A DNA stretch of 19,022 nucleotides, taken from the NCBI GenBank assembly GCA_002297185.1, contig DBJV01000041.1:1-19022 (forward strand). Reading direction: 5' to 3'. Made by a program: the position numbers and the translations under genes. Under the pieces are notes generated by a model, which saw nothing but the letters and a program-made list of their open reading frames with translations, was not told the origin of the DNA and ran no database searches. Position 1 is the stretch's first letter. Each line of letters begins with the position of its first letter. Source of the stretch: Christensenella sp. UBA767 (GTDB taxonomy: Bacteria; Bacillota; Clostridia; Christensenellales; CAG-917). Shown piece after piece: positions 8,556 through 14,978 of the stretch.

Positions 8556-9281
8556 ATGACTCAAACTATCTTTATCACAGGCGGAAGTCGCGGTATAGGT
8601 GAGGCAATCGTGCGTATGAGCGCAGGCAAATACAACGTCGCTTTCACCTACAACCATTCCAAAGACAAGGCGTTAGCCCTCGAAAAATCGCTGAACGACG
8701 AGTTCGGCGGTGTTTTTGCGCTCCATTGCGACGTTTCCGACGAACAAAGCGTGCAAAATGCGGTAAATGCCGTCAAAAAACGCTTTGGAAAGATAGATAT
8801 CCTCGTCAACAACGCAGGCATTGCCAAAAGCGGACTTTTGATAGACTTTTCCCTTGACGAGTGGAAAAAACTCTTTGACGTCAACGTCAACGGCACTTTC
8901 AACGTCACCAAAGCCGTGATTGCCGACATGATGTCAAGAGGCGACGGCGCAGTCGTCAACGTCTCGTCTGTTTGGGGAGTGAAGGGCGCAAGTATGGAAG
9001 TTGCCTATTCCGCAACCAAAGCCGCAATCGTCGGCTTTACCAAAGCCCTCGCCAAAGAAGTCGCCCCCTCGGGCGTAACTGTCAACGCAGTCGCCCCCGG
9101 CGCAATCGACACGGACATGATGCACGTCTATTCATCTGCGGAAATCGAGGACTTGTGCTGCGATTCCATCCCCCTCGGCCGCCTCGGCACTCCTGCCGAA
9201 GTCGCCTCCGCCGTCCTATTCCTCGCAGAAAACAGATATATCAGCGGTCAAGTTCTCGGCATCGACGGTTTACTGGGATAA
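8556..9281 (+). CDS. SDR-family reductase, FabG/YmfI-like
   Basis: This 241-residue short-chain dehydrogenase is cytosolic. It has the NADPH glycine motif TGGSRGIG at residues 8-15, NNAG at 85-88, and a catalytic tetrad N110, S138, Y151, K155 whose positions equal those of E. coli FabG. The family reduces carbonyls: FabG reduces 3-oxoacyl-ACP in fatty acid synthesis, while YmfI reduces the 5-aminopentanone modification on EF-P. No fab genes or efp lie nearby, so the choice between these is open and I give no symbol. There is no Shine-Dalgarno; AT-rich repeat reaches to 10 bases before ATG, so expression must use a leaderless or promoter-in-repeat arrangement, or an unrecognised signal. The last codons lie in the arm of the palindrome at 9275-9456. 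Confidence 0.88.
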   Translation: MTQTIFITGGSRGIGEAIVRMSAGKYNVAFTYNHSKDKALALEKSLNDEFGGVFALHCDVSDEQSVQNAVNAVKKRFGKIDILVNNAGIAKSGLLIDFSLDEWKKLFDVNVNGTFNVTKAVIADMMSRGDGAVVNVSSVWGVKGASMEVAYSATKAAIVGFTKALAKEVAPSGVTVNAVAPGAIDTDMMHVYSSAEIEDLCCDSIPLGRLGTPAEVASAVLFLAENRYISGQVLGIDGLLG

Positions 9282-9456
9282 ACGCACTAAATCGCGCCTA
9301 ACTTTGGACGCGATTGACGCATAGTGTAACAATCGCTATTCCGTCACTTCGTTCCTTACAGCGCCCTGAGTTTTGCAAATCACGTACGTCTTGTACGTTG
9401 GGTTTGCACTCCTCGGGGCGCTTTCTCGTTATGCATCGATTTATTGTGCTTATCCC
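9275..9456. repeat. Palindromic element A (attC-like fold)
   Basis: The outer arms GGGATAAACGCACTAAATCG (9275-9294) and 9437-9456 are complementary at 17 of 20 positions. Inside lie GCCTAAC (9296-9302) and GTTATGC (9428-9434), then AGCGCCC (9360-9366) with GGGCGCT (9416-9422), and ACGTAC/GTACGT at the tip. A side hairpin GCGATTG/CAATCGC occupies 9310-9336. Its ends and box order match the copy at 18630-18754, while the stems differ but still pair. It may also end fabG transcription. Confidence 0.75.
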
Positions 9457-9690
9457 TTTATCGAAACATGGAATATCCCAAATGTCATTCCGAGCGTAGC
9501 GTGGGAATCAAGGCGTTAGCCGCACCAACCAAACAAACGATGTGAAGAGATTATGTTTATTTTTTAAATATGGAATATTCCATTAGCGAAATAAAAATTT
9601 ATTTCGCCTAACGTCACTCTTAGACAGGCGGAGCCTTAGAATATAACTCCACGAAGAATAATTGTGAGCATCCACATACAATATTCCATA
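9457..9690. repeat. Non-coding repeat debris between palindromic elements
   Basis: No gene is supported here. Visible pieces are GGAATATCCC (9470-9479), a CATTCCGAGCGTAGCG intergenic repeat (from 9485), a truncated AACAAACGATGTG copy of the R-family 5' arm (near 9530), the palindrome ATGGAATATTCCAT (9570-9583), GCGAAATAAA/TTTATTTCGC (9586-9607), and GGCGGAGCC near 9626. Confidence 0.6.
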
Positions 9691-9870
9691 TGCGCACGAA
9701 TGTGCGCACAGCACCAAACAAACGATGTGGCGAAATTGTGACTTGAGTTTTTACCCTTGCACGAACTGAGAGCAACACATCGTTTGTGCGGTAGTAGTTG
9801 CGAGAACAAATACAACAAAGGGACTGCAATAACTATTGTAGTCCCTTTGTAGTGATGCCGTTTGAGCAAC
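9691..9870 (+). repeat. Structured repeat R1 (covarying hairpins)
   Basis: In order: hairpin TGCGCAC/GTGCGCA (9691-9708); single-stranded CACCAA; stem 1 ACAAACGATGTG (9718-9729) with CACATCGTTTGT (9776-9787); GCGGTAGT; stem 2 GTTGC..AAC (9797-9807) with GTT..GCAAC (9860-9870); and an inner 17-bp hairpin (9815-9850) with one G-T pair. R2 has the same order and linkers with different but still paired stems. Strand is given by that order; transcription is not shown. Confidence 0.75.
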
Positions 9871-9895
9871 GTGTTTAGCATTCGGCGCAAGACCC

Positions 9896-9955
9896 ATTGC
9901 GAAAACAAGTGCAGTAATTGACGTAAAATTACATTTTGCGTCAATACAGCGGAGC
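9896..9955 (+). repeat. Partial R-family copy
   Basis: TTGCGAAAACAAGTGC matches the linker before the inner hairpin of R1 and R2. It is followed by ATTGACGTAAAAT paired with ATTTTGCGTCAAT (9917-9945), one pair being G-T. The closing 3' arm is absent, so this copy is decayed or fused to R2. Confidence 0.6.
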
Positions 9956-9956
9956 C

Positions 9957-10131
9957 GCGCACAGCGTGCGCGTCACCAAGCAGACAATCTTGCGAAACTG
10001 CGGCAGGATTGTTTATCCGTGCTTGAACTGATAGCAAAAGATTGGCTGCGCGGTAGTGATTGCAAAAACAAATGCGGTTTATGACAATAAGTTACACTTG
10101 TTGTCATCACCGCAGTGCCGTTTTTGCAATC
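9957..10131 (+). repeat. Structured repeat R2 (covarying hairpins)
   Basis: Hairpin GCGCAC/GTGCGC (9957-9971); CACCAA; stem 1 CAGACAATCTT (9981-9991) with AAGATTGGCTG (10038-10048, one mismatch); GCGGTAGT; stem 2 GATTGCAAAAAC (10058-10069) with a perfect complement at 10120-10131; GCGGT/ACCGC (10074-10113) around ATGACAATAAG with CTTGTTGTCAT. It ends five bases before the -35 box of the next promoter. Confidence 0.75.
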
Positions 10132-10136
10132 GGGTG

Positions 10137-10165
10137 TTGACTATTACTCTATTTACGGTTATAAT
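10137..10165 (+). promoter_or_regulatory. Sigma-A promoter of the large lipoprotein gene
   Basis: TTGACT (10137-10142), a 17-bp spacer and TATAAT (10160-10165) predict a start near 10172 and a leader of about 80 bases. The leader holds a GC-rich hairpin (GCGTGCG with CGCGCGC, one G-T pair, near 10192-10210) and the AGGAGG site. Confidence 0.9.
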
Positions 10166-10252
10166 AATATTACACAAATAGAACCTTATACGCGTGCGCT
10201 ATACGCGCGCGACGGGAAATATTTGAAAAAAGAGAATTTTCAGGAGGCAATT

Positions 10253-13200
10253 ATGAAGAAATTCAGCATCAAATCTTTGCTGGTTCTTGTTCTCGCACTT
10301 GTGCTTGCTCTCTCTCTCGTTCTCGTTGCTTGCAACAAAGACGAAGAGCCTGAGCCGGAGCCGCAAGGCCACACGGCAAGTGAGTATTTCGCAAAGTTGT
10401 GGGAATTGTCCAAGAGCATCGGCAATGAAACGATCGCAGACAATCAAAACATCGCAGTCAGCGCAGACCTCGGTGTGGAACTTGCAGTCAAGTCCGCCAA
10501 GGATAATTCGGTGACCAAGAGAATCGCAGTAGGATTCGCGATTGACGCCGTTTTGGATAGACACAATGTGAGAACGAACAAGGACATCACAGACGGCACA
10601 TTTGACAATGCCAACGTCAGCAAAGACACAGCGTTGAAGATCAAAGTCTATGATATGGCGACCGGAGAAAACTGGGCAACCGTTTACTATTTCATCGGTG
10701 ACGCAGGCAATCTCTATATCGATTTCGCAGGTCAAAACATCGTTCTCCCGTTCGACTATGCAAATGACCAACTCGGCAGCTGGCTCAGCAAGACCATCTT
10801 CGAAGATCAAACGATGGTAGTGTATGACCAAGAGATGCAATCAGGTTATATCTATGAGAAAGTCGAAGGAAAAGGCGAATATCAAAAATATTATTATGTT
10901 CCCAAAACTGAAGGCGCATATGAAAAAGGTTGGCACAAAGGCACCGATACTAAATATACCGACGTATATTACAAGGGCAAAGCGGCTATCGGCAGCATCC
11001 TTACCACATTGTCCCAAAAGATGGGTGCTGATTGGAACTTGAACGTTCTCGTCAACGATGTATTCAGCCTTATCTATAGAGCAACCCAAATGGATCTCGC
11101 CGCTACAATCGGCGGTGTTGCAGGTGCATTGAGAGTTCCCGAAAGAGATATCTATGACGCAAACGGCAACCTCAACCTTGAAAAGATTTTGACAGGCGGC
11201 AACCTTGGTAAAACATTGTTCGCAAAGGTCAGCGATCCTAAAACAGACGCAGACGGTGTGACAACATACACCATGCCCATCAATACAACGAACCAACTTA
11301 TTGCAGGTGCGCTTTCAACTTTGGATCCTTTGATTTCCAAAGCATCCGTTCTTGCTCTTGAATTCAAAGAGAAAGATAATGCAGTTCAAAGTTTCTCCGT
11401 TAAAGCAGATTTGAAGAACCTTGCAACAAGTGCAAACGAATATCCGTCCTTGACAGTATCCATCAACGAACTCAAGTTCAGAGGTGTTGATCAAAACAAG
11501 ACCTCAGACGTTGTCAAGATGGAAACAACCAAAGACAAATACAGCACCGACGTCGCACTTGATTTCGCAGTCGCACTCGACGTTGACGGCATCACAATCA
11601 AGCCGTCCTTGATTGACAACAGAAACTCACACTTCGCAAACGTTGCAGACATCGTTCTCGACGGACAACTCGTTGTCTCTCTCAAAGGCAAACTTGATCT
11701 CAAGAATACAACAAACAACGGCACCAACGCAGTCGCAACGATTTCTTATCAAGCAAAGGGTGAGACGGCAACTCCGCTCCTCAAAGCGTCCTTCGTAGGC
11801 AATAGACTTGCAGTCACAGTCGATCAAACAGTCACGATCAAGACGACAGCAACAACCGATGCAGGCAAGGCTATTGAAGTTCCTCTCGCAGAAACTCTTG
11901 TCAACTGCTTTGGCGGATATGTATTCAACGGTGTACAAAGCATGTTCTATACAGAACTTGGAGATAATGATGTCATCGCAGAAGACAGTAAGTATGAATA
12001 TTTCACGGTTTCTCTTGACGGTGAAGTGTACAAATACAACAAGTTTGCAAGCGTTACAGACGCAATCGCAGCAAAAGCAAACGGCACCAAAGTTTTCTGC
12101 TCCAAAGACGGTGGTTATAATGTGTTGAACCAATTTGCAAACGTATTCTTTGCAAAAGACGGTGACAACCTCAACTACTTTGACATCAACACCGGTTTCA
12201 AGGGCGCAGTTTGGGACAACATCAACATCGTTCCTTTGTTCCAAAAAGGTGTCAACAAGATTGTTGAAATGCTCGGCGGAAACGGACTTGTCAAAGCAGG
12301 CACATCTGCAATTGACACTGCTCTTCTCACGAAGATTGCAAACACCATCACCAAAGTTATCCCGCTCTTCACAACAGGCACGGACGGCATCACCGTCACG
12401 GTTGACAACGTCAACAATGTCATCTCCAATATTGGTCGTGAATTTGACGACAACATGACTGAAGACGGCAACGTCGTGTCCATCACCAAGTGGGACAACG
12501 GCAACTGGATCACCGATATGGCGAAACTCCTTGTCATCGCAGGCACAACTTACAACACGTCCGCAGTCCAAGACAAGATCACGGTCTCCGCAGAAGATAT
12601 CGAGATGTACAAGAATGCAGAGCGTGAAAGATATGCACTTGCATATTACAACGTATCCGAAGATAGAATCGTTGCAGCAAGAAATGTTTACAAGGGCAAA
12701 AACGATGATCAAATCAGAATAGCTCTTGCAAGCGAAGATTTCAAGGCATATGCAAATACCGCAGCAATCAAAGAGCAAGGTCTTTTGAAAGATCGCAACG
12801 ACAACAGAGCAGAGGCAATCAGATATCTTGAAACGAAAGTAACCGACAAAGATATCGCGGCTGCAAAGAAACAAGATGCATACAAGGACAAGACCGATGC
12901 AGAAATCAAAACCGGTCTTGCAACTGCAAATTACGACAATATGACCGCAGCAAAGAAGGATGAAACTCTTCTCACCTTGAGCAAGACGGAAGGCTACACC
13001 GTAACTCTTGAATATGTTGGTAAGACCGATGCAGAACTCAAGTTGGACGAGAAACTCAAAGCCCTCCTTGCAGATATCGACGATGCAATACTCGCAGCGA
13101 AAAAAGATGGAATTAACGGCATCACCGCGATTAGATTTATCGGCAAGTCCGATGACGAAATCAAGGCACTTGTCAGAGCAGACAAAGCGTTTATGTCAGA

Positions 13201-13405
13201 ACTCCTTGCAGCATCCGCAACTGTCAAGATCAACATGAGCGGCAGCACGGGATTCTCTCTTGCAATCAACGCAAAAGTTGCAGACGCAACAGTCGGCATC
13301 TCTATCTCGGTTGGCGCACACAAAACTACAACCGGTGAATTTGCAGACCTTGCAAAAGACGTCACCGCAGCAACCGAAGGTTGGTTCTTCCACACATTCA
13401 ACTAA
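10253..13405 (+). CDS. Large predicted surface lipoprotein of unknown family (1050 aa)
   Basis: I do not recognise this protein. A signal peptide (KK, a long Leu/Val stretch, lipobox LVAC with C27) predicts lipidation and attachment outside the membrane. A short acidic Pro/Glu linker follows. The body alternates beta-rich stretches of charged and polar residues with few Cys. Residues about 790-980 turn helical and charged and contain a degenerate motif, aromatic-x-x-K-(T/S/N)-D-x-x-(I/L), at YKGKNDDQI (813), YKDKTDAEI (877), YVGKTDAEL (921) and FIGKSDDEI (962). The C-terminus returns to beta-like sequence and ends WFFHTFN, with no sortase signal or anchor repeat. The ATG at 10253 is set by AGGAGG five bases upstream; the open frame extends 46 codons further but runs into the promoter. 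It is a single-gene unit. Adhesion or polymer binding is possible but unsupported. Confidence 0.85.
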   Translation: MKKFSIKSLLVLVLALVLALSLVLVACNKDEEPEPEPQGHTASEYFAKLWELSKSIGNETIADNQNIAVSADLGVELAVKSAKDNSVTKRIAVGFAIDAVLDRHNVRTNKDITDGTFDNANVSKDTALKIKVYDMATGENWATVYYFIGDAGNLYIDFAGQNIVLPFDYANDQLGSWLSKTIFEDQTMVVYDQEMQSGYIYEKVEGKGEYQKYYYVPKTEGAYEKGWHKGTDTKYTDVYYKGKAAIGSILTTLSQKMGADWNLNVLVNDVFSLIYRATQMDLAATIGGVAGALRVPERDIYDANGNLNLEKILTGGNLGKTLFAKVSDPKTDADGVTTYTMPINTTNQLIAGALSTLDPLISKASVLALEFKEKDNAVQSFSVKADLKNLATSANEYPSLTVSINELKFRGVDQNKTSDVVKMETTKDKYSTDVALDFAVALDVDGITIKPSLIDNRNSHFANVADIVLDGQLVVSLKGKLDLKNTTNNGTNAVATISYQAKGETATPLLKASFVGNRLAVTVDQTVTIKTTATTDAGKAIEVPLAETLVNCFGGYVFNGVQSMFYTELGDNDVIAEDSKYEYFTVSLDGEVYKYNKFASVTDAIAAKANGTKVFCSKDGGYNVLNQFANVFFAKDGDNLNYFDINTGFKGAVWDNINIVPLFQKGVNKIVEMLGGNGLVKAGTSAIDTALLTKIANTITKVIPLFTTGTDGITVTVDNVNNVISNIGREFDDNMTEDGNVVSITKWDNGNWITDMAKLLVIAGTTYNTSAVQDKITVSAEDIEMYKNAERERYALAYYNVSEDRIVAARNVYKGKNDDQIRIALASEDFKAYANTAAIKEQGLLKDRNDNRAEAIRYLETKVTDKDIAAAKKQDAYKDKTDAEIKTGLATANYDNMTAAKKDETLLTLSKTEGYTVTLEYVGKTDAELKLDEKLKALLADIDDAILAAKKDGINGITAIRFIGKSDDEIKALVRADKAFMSELLAASATVKINMSGSTGFSLAINAKVADATVGISISVGAHKTTTGEFADLAKDVTAATEGWFFHTFN

Positions 13406-13436
13406 TGTGCGATTAGCCTTCAACCTATAAACAATC

Positions 13437-13466
13437 AAAAGCACTCGCCCCACGGCGAGTGCTTTT
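13437..13466 (+). terminator. Intrinsic terminator of the large lipoprotein gene
   Basis: AAAAGCACTCGCC pairs perfectly with GGCGAGTGCTTTT around a CCAC loop, 31 bases past the stop codon. The A and T flanks could serve both strands. Confidence 0.9.
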
Positions 13467-13492
13467 AATATACCCTTAACAACACTACAACC

Positions 13493-13521
13493 TTGATTTT
13501 TCACACATATCTTGTTATAAT
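13493..13521 (+). promoter_or_regulatory. Sigma-A promoter giving a leaderless mRNA
   Basis: TTGATT (13493-13498), a 17-bp spacer and TATAAT (13516-13521) are followed by six bases and then the ATG at 13528. Initiation at the usual distance falls on the A of ATG. There is no Shine-Dalgarno. Confidence 0.82.
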
Positions 13522-13527
13522 ACTCTC

Positions 13528-14853
13528 ATGGACGAATTTAACAAAAAATCCGTAAGTGCAGAAGATTTGCTTGACGGCGGCGATTTCATCGTCGAGTTTT
13601 CTGATGAACTCAAAAAATATCCGCATCGCATAACTGGTAGTGCGGACGAAACCGCATGCGCTCGCGCCATTCGCAACCGTTTGCATGACGAAACCGATGC
13701 CAAAACGCGTCTCGAGGCATTCAACGCCTATCCAATGTTCGGCAGAGGCTCGTTTATGTATTTGGGCATATGGTACGCACTTTGCTACGCGGTCTATTTC
13801 GCGTCCTTTGCAGGCGGCAGGGTAGCAGGCGCACTCATTACGCTATTATCCCTCGTGATGTTTTTATCAGGCGGCAGCGTAATCCTTTTGCAATATCTCG
13901 GCAAGCGCAAATTGCTCGGTATCTACCCCAAGAAAGTGTCCTACAACGTCGTTAGCGAATACAGCAAATCGGACAACCCCACACGCACGTTTATCATAGC
14001 GGACAACCACGACGCAATGCTCGGCAGCGCAGTCAAGGATTTCGACCTTATGCGCAAACTCTCCATGATCATCGCGCCCGTTTCCGTATTCGTTTTCGTG
14101 CTTTTCTGCATCCTCAAGATGTCAATCGGCACGGACGGCGTAAACGTCGCAGCCAAGATATCCGCCTTCACAATCTTCCCGTTCATATCGGGCGTATTCG
14201 GCATTTTGGCGTTTATCTTGCACTTCTCGCCGCTTGAAAAGTATTCCCGAGCCAACAACGGCGTGGCAACTTCCGTCGCAATGGCAACCTACGCCTATTT
14301 CGTCGATAGAGACGAAAAACTCGCCGACGATGCACGAATAGTCTATGTCTCATTCGGCGGCGAAAACAGCGGACATTGCGGCTCATACGAGTTCGTAGAG
14401 GCTCACCCCGAGTACGCAGGCGCAAAAGTTCTTTGCATAGGCGATATCTTAGGCGACGCACTCCAAGTCGCCGAGTACGATGCCGTGCGCAGAATCACCT
14501 TCTCCACGGACATGGTCGCCACCTTGCACGCAAGCGCAATCGAGCAGGACATACCTCTCAAAACCGCGCGCCACGACGACTTGAAACACAAGTTCAATTC
14601 CTTGCACGGCTACATGTCCAACGCGTTTGTAAAGAACGGCAATCCGAGTGCTACCGTGCTTGCCAAGGACTACTCCCAAAAGTGCGGCACAATCTCCCGT
14701 GAAACTATGGAAGACCTGTTCTCCCTCTGTGTCGGCGCAATGGAAAAACTTATGTCGTCCGCCCAGCACGAACCCGTCAAGGAGCAAAAACAAGACGTCA
14801 CCCAAGTCGCTCCCTCCGCAGATATGCAAATCGTGGACGTAGAGAGCAAATAA
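13528..14853 (+). CDS. Membrane protein with degenerate M28-peptidase-like domain (predicted pseudoenzyme)
   Basis: The 441-residue protein has four likely transmembrane segments (about 77-95, 99-123, 178-198, 211-233) inside a sequence that follows M28 zinc exopeptidases. The family's metal-ligand blocks can be lined up by eye: GHxDS becomes DNHDA (N160, D162), GADDN becomes RANNG (N243), EExGxxGS becomes ENSGHCGS (E279 kept, N280), LDxxG becomes GDILG (D306 kept), and SDH becomes SNA (N365, A366). By this alignment four of five zinc ligands are replaced, so peptidase activity is unlikely unless other residues (such as H161) substitute. The late blocks SNAFVKNGNPSATVL resemble the M28 ending. 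The C-terminal 30 residues are polar. It is transcribed from its own promoter, apparently leaderless, 125 bases before the permease gene. Membership is inference from motif order. Confidence 0.72.
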   Translation: MDEFNKKSVSAEDLLDGGDFIVEFSDELKKYPHRITGSADETACARAIRNRLHDETDAKTRLEAFNAYPMFGRGSFMYLGIWYALCYAVYFASFAGGRVAGALITLLSLVMFLSGGSVILLQYLGKRKLLGIYPKKVSYNVVSEYSKSDNPTRTFIIADNHDAMLGSAVKDFDLMRKLSMIIAPVSVFVFVLFCILKMSIGTDGVNVAAKISAFTIFPFISGVFGILAFILHFSPLEKYSRANNGVATSVAMATYAYFVDRDEKLADDARIVYVSFGGENSGHCGSYEFVEAHPEYAGAKVLCIGDILGDALQVAEYDAVRRITFSTDMVATLHASAIEQDIPLKTARHDDLKHKFNSLHGYMSNAFVKNGNPSATVLAKDYSQKCGTISRETMEDLFSLCVGAMEKLMSSAQHEPVKEQKQDVTQVAPSADMQIVDVESK

Positions 14854-14896
14854 GCGTCTTTGATATAAACAAACAAATTGAAAACTTACAACTAAT

Positions 14897-14966
14897 ATTC
14901 AAAATCGGCACTTAAAATGTCGATTTTGAATAAATAAACATATAGTTTGCGCAATATCGCGCAAAC
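14897..14966 (+). promoter_or_regulatory. Two hairpins in the leader of the PTS-like gene
   Basis: ATTCAAAATCG (14897-14907) pairs with CGATTTTGAAT (14921-14931). GTTTGCGC (14945-14952) then pairs with GCGCAAAC (14959-14966), three bases before the AGGGG ribosome site at 14970-14974. Neither is followed by a T-run on the plus strand, so they are not ordinary terminators. They may modulate ribosome access. No clear promoter was found at 14854-14978. Confidence 0.45.
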
Positions 14967-14978
14967 GACAGGGGATAT

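Noticed and set aside
9314..9499. 61-codon open frame inside palindrome A, and a similar one at 18669-18854
   Set aside because: Their only likeness (LVMHRFI) comes from the shared CTCGTTATGCATCGATTTATTG-type palindrome end; they have no ribosome sites or promoters.
9636..10037. 133-codon minus-strand open frame across the R-family repeats
   Set aside because: It consists of translated repeat stems and linkers (HLFSQ and YLFSQ recur), has no ribosome site, and lies in a region explained by folding and covariation.
10115..10252. Upstream extension of the large lipoprotein to 10115
   Set aside because: It spans the end of R2 and the promoter, and would bury the signal peptide; AGGAGG precedes the ATG at 10253.
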